A stretch of DNA of 64,000 bases, from positions 1 through 64,000 of the forward strand of contig CAWEAZ010000011.1 in assembly GCA_963807155.1 (NCBI GenBank), given 5' to 3'. Source of the DNA: JACCZX01 sp963807155. GTDB lineage: Bacteria; Pseudomonadota; Gammaproteobacteria; Burkholderiales; Burkholderiaceae_F. Shown here piece by piece: positions 15,951 through 24,218 of the stretch (the stretch's first letter is position 1; each line of letters opens with the position of its first letter). Below the pieces are notes generated by a model that saw only the letters and a list, made by a program, of their open reading frames with translations, did no database searches and was not told the origin of the DNA. Position numbers and translations under genes: made by a program.

Positions 15951-17414
15951 TTGAATTCGTCATTTGAAGCCCTCGGCTTGTCCGAGGCACTGGTTCGTGC
16001 TGTTTCCGAACTGGGTTACACCACGCCTACTGCGATTCAGCAGCAGGCGATTCCCGCCGTGCTAAGCGGCGGCGACTTGCTCGCCGGCGCGCAGACCGGC
16101 ACCGGCAAAACAGCAGGCTTCGTCCTGCCGATCTTGCAGCGTCTAGCGACACAGCCCGCTGCCACAAACGGCAAATCGCGCAGGCCGGTTCGTGTGCTGA
16201 TCCTGACGCCAACGCGCGAGCTTGCGGCGCAGGTCGGAGAAAGCGTGCGCGACTACGGCAAGCACAGCAAGGCCAGCGCCGCGATCATCTACGGCGGTGT
16301 ATCGATCAACCCGCAGATCTCGGCGCTGAAACGTGGTGTCGATATCGTCGTCGCGACGCCCGGGCGGCTGCTCGACCACGTCGGCCAGCGCACGGTCGAT
16401 CTGTCGCAGGTCGAAGTACTGGTGCTCGATGAAGCCGATCGCATGCTGGACATGGGATTTCTGCCGGACATGAAGCGGGTGTTCGCGCTGTTGCCGAAAA
16501 CACGGCAGACGCTGCTTTTCTCGGCAACGTTTTCGGATGAGATCCGCACGCTTGCCGCTTCGCTGCTGAAGAATCCGGCGATGGTGCAGGTAGCCGCTCG
16601 CAATTCCACGGTCGATGCGACGACGCAGAAGGTGGTGCTGGTCGATCGCGGCCGCAAATCAGAACTTCTTGCGCACATGATCACGACCAACAACTGGTTT
16701 CAGTTGCTGATCTTCACGCGCACCAAGCACGGAGCGAACCGGCTGGCGGAGTTTCTAAACAAGCATGGCGTCACGGCGCTGGCGATTCACGGCAACAAGA
16801 GCCAGGGCGCTCGTACTCGTGCGCTCTCCGAGTTCAAGAGCGGCGATTTGCAAGCATTGGTCGCGACCGATATCGCCGCGCGCGGATTGGATATCGAACA
16901 GCTACCCCACGTGATCAATTTTGATTTGCCACACGTGCCCGAAGACTATGTCCATCGCATTGGACGCACCGGCCGCGCCGGCGCAACCGGCGAGGCCATC
17001 TCGCTGGTATGTGCCGATGACAAGCCGCTGCTGAGTGACATCGAGCGCGTGATACGACGCCAGGTGCCGCGCGAGATCATCGCCGGCTTCGAGCCGAATC
17101 CGCACGAGCGCGCTGAACCGATCGTGCGCCAGCGCGGTCAGGGGAATAAGAACGAACGCGGACAACGCGATCGGCCGCAGCGTTCAGCTGCGCGCCGTCC
17201 GTCGCAGGGTCAGTCGCGCAAGAACGGCAACGGGCAGCCCGCGAGGCCGCCGTCTTCGAAGCCGAATGGTCAACCTGCGCGCCCGGCGGAAGCCTATGCC
17301 AAACCGAAGCACTCAAAGCCCGCCCCACAGCCACGGCGTCCGGTTGACAGCGCGTCGACCGTGCGTACCAATATTCCAGGACTGCTGCAACCTTCGCATC
17401 GTCGCGGGCGTTAG
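15951..17414 (+). CDS. rhlE: DEAD-box ATP-dependent RNA helicase RhlE
   Basis: A 487-residue helicase with the full motif set: Q motif before 'TPTAIQQQAIP', Walker A 'AQTGTGKT', Ia 'PTREL', DEAD 'VLDEADRMLDMGF' (which is RhlE-like), SAT motif III 'LFSATF', and 'HRIGRTGRAG' motif VI. The C-terminal 100 residues are a basic, low-complexity Gln/Pro/Arg/Lys tail that binds RNA. It unwinds rRNA and mRNA structure during ribosome assembly and cold adaptation. The start is TTG, supported by AGGAG at 15940-15944 six bases upstream and by the conserved beginning 'NSSFEALGLS'. Confidence 0.93.
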   Translation: MNSSFEALGLSEALVRAVSELGYTTPTAIQQQAIPAVLSGGDLLAGAQTGTGKTAGFVLPILQRLATQPAATNGKSRRPVRVLILTPTRELAAQVGESVRDYGKHSKASAAIIYGGVSINPQISALKRGVDIVVATPGRLLDHVGQRTVDLSQVEVLVLDEADRMLDMGFLPDMKRVFALLPKTRQTLLFSATFSDEIRTLAASLLKNPAMVQVAARNSTVDATTQKVVLVDRGRKSELLAHMITTNNWFQLLIFTRTKHGANRLAEFLNKHGVTALAIHGNKSQGARTRALSEFKSGDLQALVATDIAARGLDIEQLPHVINFDLPHVPEDYVHRIGRTGRAGATGEAISLVCADDKPLLSDIERVIRRQVPREIIAGFEPNPHERAEPIVRQRGQGNKNERGQRDRPQRSAARRPSQGQSRKNGNGQPARPPSSKPNGQPARPAEAYAKPKHSKPAPQPRRPVDSASTVRTNIPGLLQPSHRRGR

Positions 17415-17443
17415 TCTTACGCATCTCCTCGACGGGAGGTGTG

Positions 17444-17731
17444 ATGTCCGACGCAACTATTGAGATCAGGCACAACGCAGCGGCAAAGCGGTTCGAAGCA
17501 ACAGTCGACAAGCTACTGTGCCGCTGCGACTACCGGATGCACGGCAACACAATGATGCTCGTGCATACGGAAGTTGCGCCTCAACTCGAAGGCCGGGGCT
17601 TTGGTTCGATGCTGGTGCGTGCTGCGTTCGATTACGCCAGGCAAAACGGACTGGATGTCCTGCCTGTGTGCTCGTTCGTCGCGGCATGGGCACGCCGTCA
17701 TCCGGAAGTCGAAACGCTGCTGGCACGGTAG
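17444..17731 (+). CDS. Small GNAT-family N-acetyltransferase (YjdJ-like)
   Basis: A 95-residue protein of the short GCN5-related family (COG2388 type) that binds acetyl-CoA. It shows 'HTEVAPQLEGRGFGSMLVRAAFDYAR', in which the R/QxxGxG/A pyrophosphate loop is 'EGRGFGS', and ends with 'VCSFVAAWARRHPE'. Its acceptor is unknown. Two adjacent start codons exist (GTG then ATG); the ATG is chosen because GGGAGG (17434-17439) is four bases upstream of it and too close to the GTG. It follows rhlE by 29 bases and may share its transcript. Confidence 0.8.
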   Translation: MSDATIEIRHNAAAKRFEATVDKLLCRCDYRMHGNTMMLVHTEVAPQLEGRGFGSMLVRAAFDYARQNGLDVLPVCSFVAAWARRHPEVETLLAR

Positions 17732-17858
17732 CGCCGGCTGTCGTCGCACGTGGTGAGCGGCGCCGAAGCGACGACCGGCAGGCTGAAGCGGCTTTTCGGT
17801 GGCTGAACCCGCATCTACGGTAATTTTCCTACGTCCATTTGGACCCTAAGATGCCGTC

Positions 17859-18875
17859 ATGAACTTGCTGATCATCGGCGGCGGCGTCTTTCTCGGGCAG
17901 TCTCTGTTGCAAGCCGCGCTCGTCGGCGGGCACACGGTCACGGTCTTCAATCGCGGCCAATCGCGCAACTGGTGGCCACCGGGCGTGAAGTGGATCGTCG
18001 GCGATCGCTTGGAAGACCTGCACCTGCTGATGGGGCGCAAGTGGGACGCGGTGATCGACACCTGCGGCTACCGGCCACAGGACGTCGAGGCAAGCTGTGC
18101 TGCGCTGTATGACAGTTGCGAGCGTTACGTCTTCATCTCGAGCGTGTCGGCGTACGCCTCGTTCGCCAACGTACCGATCCGTGAACAGGACCCTTTGGCA
18201 ACCGCCGAGGACGTCGACCGCGAAACGATCAATGGCGCCAACTACGGGCCGCTAAAGGCTGAGTGCGAGCGGACCGTCTCGCGGGCGTTCGGACAGCAGG
18301 CGCTATTGATCCGGCCTGGGCTTATCGTTGGGCCCAACGATCCGACGGGCCGTTTTTCTTATTGGCCGTGGCGTATCTGCGCGGGCGGCCGGGTACTCGC
18401 GCCGGGCTCGCCCGAAACGCCGATCCAGTTTATCGACTCGCGCGATCTGGCGGCACTGATCATGCGGCTCATCATGCTGCGCGCCAGCGGCGCCTTTAAC
18501 GCAACCGGTCCAAACGAAGGTGCGACCTTTGGCGAGCTTCTGGACACTTGCCGCTGGATTTCGGGCGAGGACGTCGAGGTCGAATGGGTCGATCAGCAAT
18601 TTCTCGAGCGTGAAGGCGTGCAGCCCTGGACCGAACTTCCGCTGTGGATTCCAACGCACGATCCGCAGACGCGCGGCTTTCACATGGTCGATACCACGCG
18701 TGCGCGCCGCAACGGGCTGCGCACGCGCCCCATGGCGGTGACGGTCAGCGACATTCTCGAAGCCGGCATTCCCGAGCACGACGACAAGCGCCGCGTCGGC
18801 AAGATAACGCGCGAACGCGAGCGTGATTTGCTGGCGGTCTGGCGGCTGCAAAAAGCCGGGCTGGCGCTGGCCTAA
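17859..18875 (+). CDS. NAD-dependent epimerase/dehydratase (extended SDR)
   Basis: A 338-residue extended short-chain dehydrogenase. 'LLIIGGGVFLGQSLL' near the N-terminus is a variant of the GxxGxxG dinucleotide loop. 'FISSVSAYASF' holds the Ser of the catalytic triad, while the usual YxxxK appears as 'YGPLK' at about 127-131. It resembles reductases acting on nucleotide sugars or chloroplast RNA-binding homologues ('GxGxFLG' group). The substrate is unknown. It stands alone, about 130 bases after the acetyltransferase. Confidence 0.75.
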   Translation: MNLLIIGGGVFLGQSLLQAALVGGHTVTVFNRGQSRNWWPPGVKWIVGDRLEDLHLLMGRKWDAVIDTCGYRPQDVEASCAALYDSCERYVFISSVSAYASFANVPIREQDPLATAEDVDRETINGANYGPLKAECERTVSRAFGQQALLIRPGLIVGPNDPTGRFSYWPWRICAGGRVLAPGSPETPIQFIDSRDLAALIMRLIMLRASGAFNATGPNEGATFGELLDTCRWISGEDVEVEWVDQQFLEREGVQPWTELPLWIPTHDPQTRGFHMVDTTRARRNGLRTRPMAVTVSDILEAGIPEHDDKRRVGKITRERERDLLAVWRLQKAGLALA

Positions 18876-18878
18876 CGG

Positions 18879-18950
18879 TTACACCTTGAAACGAACAGGC
18901 GTCGGCTTGCGGGTGTAACGTTTCGTTGAATCTCCTGTAACACCTTGGAG
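18879..18950 (+). repeat. GTTACACC/GGTGTAAC inverted repeat upstream of an exported-protein gene
   Basis: GTTACACC (from 18880) is matched by its reverse complement GGTGTAAC about 25 bases later. A third partial copy, TGTAACACC, lies just before the ribosome binding site. There is no T-run, so it is not a terminator. The pattern suits an operator or an alternative-sigma (ECF-like) promoter, but neither is proven. Confidence 0.35.
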
Positions 18951-18957
18951 GTCAATG

Positions 18958-19320
18958 ATGAAACGTAAATTTTGGATCGGTGCTTCATTCAGCGCACTAG
19001 TGCTCGCCGCTATGGCACCCTGGTCTGCATCGCAGGCCAACGGCGTCTCGGTGAGAGTCAGCACTCCTGAGTTCGGAATTCGCATCGGCGCGCCACACTT
19101 CCCGATCTTCCAACCCGTGCCGGTTTACCAGCCTGTGCCGATTTACCGCCCGCGCGTTCGCTATGTGCCGCCGCCGGTGATCTACGTGCCGCCACCGCGC
19201 TGGGGCTACGGCTATGCTGGGTATCGTGGCCACGGTCATTACCGGCATTGGCAGCACCGCCACTGGCAACAGCATCGGGATCATCGCCACGACCGGCACG
19301 ATCGCCACAGAGGCCGGTAG
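18958..19320 (+). CDS. Exported Pro/Tyr- and His-rich small protein, unknown function
   Basis: About 120 residues. It has a Sec signal peptide (basic 'KRKF', then hydrophobic 'SFSALVLAAMAPW', cleavage likely after 'SASQA'). A valine-proline-tyrosine repeat region follows ('PVPVYQPVPIYRP', 'VPPPVIYVPPP'). The tail is dominated by His, Arg, Asp and Gln ('HRHWQQHRDHRHDRHDRHR'). This suggests a periplasmic or surface protein that could bind metal through the His tail, which is inference from composition. Two adjacent ATGs exist; the second fits GGAGG (18947-18951) better. No family recognised beyond 'YXWGXW/VPPP' exported proteins. Confidence 0.65.
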   Translation: MKRKFWIGASFSALVLAAMAPWSASQANGVSVRVSTPEFGIRIGAPHFPIFQPVPVYQPVPIYRPRVRYVPPPVIYVPPPRWGYGYAGYRGHGHYRHWQHRHWQQHRDHRHDRHDRHRGR

Positions 19321-19374
19321 CACGCTGGCCCGCTCTGTGCTTGAATCCCCCGTGACAGAGTCACGGGGGCAAGC

Positions 19375-20220
19375 ATGCGGATCGAAGGACAGAGTTCTAA
19401 CGTAGACGACCGGCGCGGACAGTCTTTCGGTGGCCGCGGGCTTATCGGCGGGGGAATCGGCACATTGGTGCTGGTCGTCGTCGGATTGTTTTTTGGCATC
19501 GATCCACGCGTCATTCTCGGCCTGGCCGAGACAGCGCAAACGGTGCAGGAGTCCCGAGCTCCGCAGGGTCCGGCGAAAGCTCCCACGGATCCGGCCGGCC
19601 AGTTCGTTTCAGGCGTGCTGCTGGATACAGAGAAAACCTGGAACACGTTGTTCAAGCAACTCGGCCGCGAGTATCGCGAGCCCAAAGTCGTCATCTTCGA
19701 GCGCGCAACGCGCTCAGCGTGCGGCACCGGCCAATCGGCGATGGGGCCGTTTTACTGTCCGCTCGACCAGTCTGTCTACATCGACCTCGCGTTTTACCGG
19801 GCGTTGCAGGAGCGCTTCAAAGCGCCCGGTGATTTCGCACAGGCCTACGTGATAGCGCACGAAGTGGGACACCACGTGCAAAATCAGCTCGGCATCATGG
19901 AAAAAACGCAGGCCTTGCGGCAACGACTGAACGAGGCGCAAAGTAATGCCTTGTCGGTTCGCGTCGAACTGCAGGCCGATTGCTTCGCCGGCGTCTGGGC
20001 ACACCATGCCGGCAACCGCAACCTGCTCGAGGCCGGAGACGTCGAGGAAGCGATGCGCGCCGCCGCTGCGATTGGCGATGACAACATTCAGCGACGAACC
20101 CAGGGACAGATCGTCCCCGAAAGCTTTACGCACGGCAGTTCAGAGCAGCGCGTCCGCTGGTTCATGACGGGCATGAAGAGCGGTCAAATTACGGCCTGCA
20201 ATACGTTCGAAGGAGTGTGA
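19375..20220 (+). CDS. ypfJ: Neutral zinc metallopeptidase, YpfJ family
   Basis: A 281-residue membrane-anchored protein. A glycine-rich segment and one transmembrane helix (about 23-41, 'LIGGGIGTLVLVVVGLFFG') precede an extracytoplasmic domain. The catalytic zinc motif is 'AHEVGHHVQ' (H162, E163, H166), and 'VELQADCFAGVWAHH' supplies the downstream Glu/Asp ligand region of the Zn_peptidase (PF04228) family. It probably cleaves periplasmic proteins; the substrates are not known. Its stop overlaps the start of the next gene (GTGA), so the two are translationally coupled. Confidence 0.88.
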   Translation: MRIEGQSSNVDDRRGQSFGGRGLIGGGIGTLVLVVVGLFFGIDPRVILGLAETAQTVQESRAPQGPAKAPTDPAGQFVSGVLLDTEKTWNTLFKQLGREYREPKVVIFERATRSACGTGQSAMGPFYCPLDQSVYIDLAFYRALQERFKAPGDFAQAYVIAHEVGHHVQNQLGIMEKTQALRQRLNEAQSNALSVRVELQADCFAGVWAHHAGNRNLLEAGDVEEAMRAAAAIGDDNIQRRTQGQIVPESFTHGSSEQRVRWFMTGMKSGQITACNTFEGV

Positions 20221-20864
20221 ACGCACGCGATGTCACGGCCGGGCTCGCTCTGACGATCGGGATTGCCGGTGCGGTATCGGCCTGGGCCGATCGCCCGGGA
20301 TCGGTCGATGTGCCGGCCGGACGCTCGGACGCCGGCTCATACGTCGTTCAACCGCTCAGTGGCGCCGCGCCGATCAGCACGGCGGATGGCGGTTCGCTGC
20401 AGCCCGTGGCGGAATTCGAAACGCGCGGCCGCGTCTTGCATATCGAGCGCTTCAAACCGTATCAGTCACTGGTCAACTGGGTTCCCGGCCTGCGGCCCGC
20501 CACGCATGACATAGGGCTCGGGTACGGGCCGATGACCGACAGCGCGAACGTTCGACTCTTCAATTTTTCGCACGAAGGCGCAAGCAATGGCTTGCGCGCA
20601 TTATTCCCGCGCCCGCGCAGCGCGATGACGCGCGAAGAGTTTGATCGGCTGGGTCCTCACATGACCAACGTGCACGTTATTCCTGCGTCAACCGCCATCT
20701 ACGATCAGTTGCGACACGTGCGGCATGGCGAGCTGGTTACGCTGCGCGGCAAGCTGGTCAACGTGCGCGATGCGGCCGGGCGCATTGCGACGACGTCGAT
20801 CACGGCCGGTGATCGAGACTGCGAAATCATGTGGCTTGAAGAGCTGCGCATCGCACGCCTTTAA
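20217..20864 (+). CDS. Exported protein of unknown function coupled to the metallopeptidase
   Basis: About 215 residues from a GTG that overlaps the metallopeptidase stop codon by four bases; this is the only in-frame start that leaves a signal peptide ('AGLALTIGIAGAVSAWA'). The mature part has a conserved-looking stretch 'GLGYGPMTDSANV' and 'LVTLRGKLVNV', the latter resembling OB-fold-like domains of uncharacterised proteobacterial proteins. I do not recognise a function. The AGGAG ahead of it is only one base from the GTG, so translation may depend on reinitiation from the upstream gene. Confidence 0.6.
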   Translation: MNARDVTAGLALTIGIAGAVSAWADRPGSVDVPAGRSDAGSYVVQPLSGAAPISTADGGSLQPVAEFETRGRVLHIERFKPYQSLVNWVPGLRPATHDIGLGYGPMTDSANVRLFNFSHEGASNGLRALFPRPRSAMTREEFDRLGPHMTNVHVIPASTAIYDQLRHVRHGELVTLRGKLVNVRDAAGRIATTSITAGDRDCEIMWLEELRIARL

Positions 20865-20874
20865 GATCGCCATC

Positions 20875-22005
20875 GTGAACGCTCCTGAATCGCTGTCTCG
20901 CCGCTCGAATCTCGACGCCACGCTGCTCGGCCGCACTGCGCCGCTGCCTATTGCATCGTATTTCGATGCGGCATGGTTCGAGCGTGAGTTGCAGCATCTG
21001 TTCGTGCCCGGGCCCAACTACGCGGGCAGCGAGATGATGGCGCCCGAGGTCGGCGATTACATGACGTTGCCATCGACGGCGCACGGCAAGGTGCTGGTGC
21101 ACGGGCCAGGCGGTATCAATCTGTTGTCGAACACGTGCCGGCATCGGCAAGGACTGCTGCTCGACGGCAAGGGCAACAATGCGAACATTGTCTGTCCGCT
21201 GCACCGCTGGACGTACGATCTAAACGGAAAGCTGCTCGGCGCGACGGACTTCGACATCACTCCGGACTGCTCGCTGCCGAGTACGCCGCTGACGCGCTGG
21301 AATGGATTGCTGTTCGCGGGACCGCGCGATCCGAGCGTCGATCTGCGCGATTTTCCGCTGGCGCCCGACTACAACTACGGCGCTTACGTCTTCGAGAAAC
21401 AGATCGTCGAAGAGTGCCACTTCAACTGGAAAGCGTTTCTCGAAATCTATCTCGAGCTTTATCACGTCGAGGCGATGCATCCGGGGTTGCAGAAGTGGGT
21501 CGATCCCGACAACTACGAATGGGGCTTCGGCGATCGCTGGAGCTATCAGATCCTCGGCATCAAGGACGGATTGAAGTCGCAGGTCTCGCCGAACTATCAG
21601 CGTTATCGCGACACGATTCTCGAATATTCCGGCGGTGAGCTGCCGAAGTACGGGACGATCTGGTCCATCCTGTATCCGAACGTGATGCTCGAGTGGTACC
21701 CCTACTGTCTCGTCGTAAGTACGCTGATTCCGCGCTCGCCCGAATTGACGACCAACGTTGTCGAGTTCTACTACCCGGAGGAAGTGCAGGCGTTCGAGCG
21801 GCAGATTGTCGATGCGCACCAAGCTGCCTACGCTGAGTCAGCGGTGGAAGATGCGCAAATCTGCACGCGGCTTCAGCGCGGCCGCCGTGCGCTGTGGCTG
21901 GCGGGTGAAGACGACGTTGGCCCTTATCACACGCCGCATGAAGACGGCATGATCCACATGCACGACTGGATCCGACGTGAGATGGGCCAGCGTAGAACCG
22001 TGTGA
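20875..22005 (+). CDS. Rieske-type aromatic ring-hydroxylating oxygenase, alpha subunit
   Basis: A 376-residue non-heme iron oxygenase. The Rieske [2Fe-2S] cluster ligands are C88/H90 in 'TCRHRQG' and C107/H110 in 'CPLHRW'. The mononuclear iron site is 'ELYHVEAMHPGL' with its two His ligands. It would add one or two oxygens to an aromatic or other substrate with electrons from a separate reductase. No reductase or beta subunit is adjacent, so it belongs to a two-component class drawing on a generic ferredoxin reductase. A GTG start is chosen 10 bases after the preceding stop; a longer version is not supported. The substrate is unknown. Confidence 0.85.
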   Translation: MNAPESLSRRSNLDATLLGRTAPLPIASYFDAAWFERELQHLFVPGPNYAGSEMMAPEVGDYMTLPSTAHGKVLVHGPGGINLLSNTCRHRQGLLLDGKGNNANIVCPLHRWTYDLNGKLLGATDFDITPDCSLPSTPLTRWNGLLFAGPRDPSVDLRDFPLAPDYNYGAYVFEKQIVEECHFNWKAFLEIYLELYHVEAMHPGLQKWVDPDNYEWGFGDRWSYQILGIKDGLKSQVSPNYQRYRDTILEYSGGELPKYGTIWSILYPNVMLEWYPYCLVVSTLIPRSPELTTNVVEFYYPEEVQAFERQIVDAHQAAYAESAVEDAQICTRLQRGRRALWLAGEDDVGPYHTPHEDGMIHMHDWIRREMGQRRTV

Positions 22006-22018
22006 GGCTGCGCAGCCG

Positions 22019-22552
22019 CTACACAGTGGTCGTTTCCTCGATTGCAATCGCGTTCGCAGCTGCCGCAATGACCGCCGCGATACGACCCACATCACGCAGT
22101 TGTTCGGCGCTCATGCCGTCCTGCTTCAGTAGCGCGTAGTGCGACTGCACGCAGAAGTGGCATTTGCCGACGATCGAAGCAGCGAGTGCGTAGAGCTCGA
22201 ACAAGCGCTTGTCGACGCCGGCATGCGTGGCATATGCCTGCATCCGCAGCTGCGCCGGCAACGCTTTTAACTCGGCGTCGCCGGTCATATCCACATACGG
22301 ATACCAGACGTTGTTCATCCCCATCAGCGCCGCCGCGGTGAGCGCCGCGTTTTTTTCAACGTCGGGTACTGCGTCCGAGTTGCGAATGATTGCCACCAGG
22401 CGCGGGGCCTGCGCGGCGTAGGCGGCTGCCAGCGCGACGGCAGCGGCTTCATTGGCGGGCAGGGACGATCGGCCGAGCACGCCATCCAGGTTGATCCGGA
22501 CGTCTTTCGCGTAATCGGGAATCAGCGCTTTGACTTCGTTGATGTAGTCCAT
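22019..22552 (-). CDS. ahpD: Alkyl hydroperoxidase AhpD
   Basis: A 177-residue all-helical AhpD with catalytic 'CHFCVQSH' (C131, C134, H138), the CxxC-x3-H site that reduces peroxides and recycles AhpC. The length matches the family. It lies 18 bases downstream of ahpC on the same strand, the usual pairing when no AhpF flavoprotein is encoded. Electrons for AhpD generally come from a lipoamide-type carrier. Confidence 0.92.
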   Translation of the reverse strand: MDYINEVKALIPDYAKDVRINLDGVLGRSSLPANEAAAVALAAAYAAQAPRLVAIIRNSDAVPDVEKNAALTAAALMGMNNVWYPYVDMTGDAELKALPAQLRMQAYATHAGVDKRLFELYALAASIVGKCHFCVQSHYALLKQDGMSAEQLRDVGRIAAVIAAAANAIAIEETTTV

Positions 22553-22570
22553 AGCGATTCACTCGACCCG

Positions 22571-23146
22571 TTAGTGCGCAACGACCGCGGCGTTCGGCGT
22601 CAGTGTTGCCGTTCCGACCGCACGATTGCACGGGCATAGCTCGTCGGTCTGCAGACCGTCGAGTACGCGCAGGATTTCTTCGGGGTTGCGACCCACGTTC
22701 AGGTTGTTGACCGACACGTGCTGAATCACGTTGTCCGGATCGACGATGAACGTTGCGCGCAACGCAGCGCCCTCCTTCGCATCACGCACGCCGAGCATGT
22801 CGACCAGCGAGCCGGTCGTGTCGGCAAACATCCAGTGATTCAGTCGATCGAGATCCTTGTGGTCGCGGCGCCATGCGAGCTTGACGAACTCGTTGTCGGT
22901 CGAGCCACCAAGCAAAACTGCATCGCGATCCTCGAAGTCGTTCGCGAGCTTCGCAAAGCCGACGATTTCGGTCGGGCAAACAAACGTGAAATCCTTCGGA
23001 TAAAAGTAAATCACTTTCCACTTGCCGGCGAACGAGCGTTCGGTGACGTCTTCGAACGCGCTGACGCCGTTTTCTTCATGATGATTGAAGCCGGGCTTGA
23101 CACCGACTACACGGAAAGAATCGAGTTGCTGACCGACGGTTTTCAT
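22571..23146 (-). CDS. ahpC: Peroxiredoxin AhpC
   Basis: A 191-residue thiol peroxidase that reduces H2O2, organic peroxides and peroxynitrite. The peroxidatic Cys57 lies in 'DFTFVCPTEI'; C171 and C173 in 'LCPCNR' near the C-terminus act as resolving cysteines, the arrangement of mycobacterial/actinobacterial-type AhpC working with AhpD. The start 'MKTVGQQL' is chosen over one four codons earlier because GGAG lies six bases before it. An OxyR-like site sits in the upstream region. Confidence 0.93.
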   Translation of the reverse strand: MKTVGQQLDSFRVVGVKPGFNHHEENGVSAFEDVTERSFAGKWKVIYFYPKDFTFVCPTEIVGFAKLANDFEDRDAVLLGGSTDNEFVKLAWRRDHKDLDRLNHWMFADTTGSLVDMLGVRDAKEGAALRATFIVDPDNVIQHVSVNNLNVGRNPEEILRVLDGLQTDELCPCNRAVGTATLTPNAAVVAH

Positions 23147-23209
23147 TGACTGCTCCAAGTGAGGTTCGAGAAAGGTGGGTACACAAGCGTAAGTGAGGCG
23201 TAGTTTAAG

Positions 23210-23256
23210 ACTATCAATAACTAATCTACGATTGTTATTTGCAATCTAAGCGATAG
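23210..23256 (-). promoter_or_regulatory. Candidate OxyR-like operator upstream of ahpC
   Basis: An AT-rich island in GC-rich DNA. Read on the minus strand it contains CTATCG, AGATTG, CAATCG, TAGATTAG and TTGATAG elements spaced about ten bases apart, reminiscent of the four ATAG-type contacts that OxyR makes. It lies 65-110 bases before the ahpC start. No LysR-type regulator gene is adjacent. Motif matching is by eye and loose. Confidence 0.35.
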
Positions 23257-23267
23257 GCGTAGGCCGG

Positions 23268-24216
23268 GTGTCTGCAACAATGGCGTCTGTGACCTTGTCG
23301 CCGCATCGCATTTCCAGTTCTTGGCTCGCCTGGTACTTCGTCGTCGTCTGGGGCTCTGGCTTCCTCGCGACCAAGGTAGGGTTGCAGTACGCACCGCCCT
23401 TCACGTTCCTGACGCTGCGGTTCGCTTTTGGCATGCTTCTCGTCATTCCGATAGCTCTGGCGGTGCGGCCACGCTGGCCGGACTCGCCTGTGCAGTGGCT
23501 ACACGTTGCGATCGCCGGTCTTGTTGATGCACGCGGTCAATCTGGGTGGCAGCCACTATGCCCAATACCTCGGGATGTCAGCCGGCATCGCGGCGTTGGT
23601 ACTCGCCCTGCAGCCGCTGGTTACTGCGGTGGTGGCAGAGCCATTTATCGGCGAGCGATTGAACCGCCTGCAGTGGACCGGAGTTCTGCTGGGATTCGCC
23701 GGCGTGGCCCTCGTCGTCTGGCACAAAATCGATCTGGACGCGATGAGCGCCGCGTCGCTGGCGGCCGTGCTGATCGCGCTGGTCGCGATTACCGCCGGCA
23801 CGCTGTATCAGCGGAGGTTCTGTCCAGCCATCGATCTGCGCGCAGCCTCGGTCGTGCAATTCGCCGCCACCCTGTTGTTGATGGCACCACTGGCACTGGC
23901 GTTCGAAGGCTTCCGGTTTCAAGTCTCGTGGCAGCTTCTGGCGTCGATCGGGTTTTTGGTGATCTTCGCGTCGATCTTCGCGGTGAACGCGCTGCACACG
24001 TTAATGCGCCGCGGTGAAGCAACACGCGTGACCAGCCTGCTGTACCTGACGCCGATCATCGCGGTCGCACTGGAGTGGCTGATGTTCGGCATTTACCCGA
24101 CATGGCTGACGGCGCTTGGCGTCGTCATCACGTGCGCAGGCGTGGCGCTGGTGGCGTTGAAGCTGCGTGACAAAAGTGAGTTGCAGCAGGCCGAAGTGCC
24201 GCGAAGCACAACCTAA
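23268..24216 (+). CDS. EamA/DMT-family exporter, one frameshift
   Basis: A ten-helix drug/metabolite transporter. The first frame gives helices 1-3 starting 'SSWLAWYFVVVWGSGFLATKVGL', a typical EamA helix 1. After a one-base break near 23522 ('VAIAGL' | 'LMHAVNLGGSHYA') the rest continues in another frame to 'LKLRDKSELQQ'. Restored it is about 310 residues, the usual length. It exports small metabolites, often amino acids or their analogues; the specificity is unknown. The start is a GTG, or an ATG four codons later. It precedes an MFS gene by two bases. Confidence 0.75.
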
Positions 24217-24218
24217 CC

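Noticed and set aside
18879..18950. Inverted repeat considered as a terminator for the epimerase gene
   Set aside because: The arms are about 25 bases apart and no T-run follows, so an intrinsic terminator is unlikely; kept only as a possible operator.
19100..19316. Pro- and His-rich repeats considered as a CRISPR-like or satellite array
   Set aside because: The repetition is at the codon level within one open frame with a signal peptide, with no constant repeat-spacer pattern.
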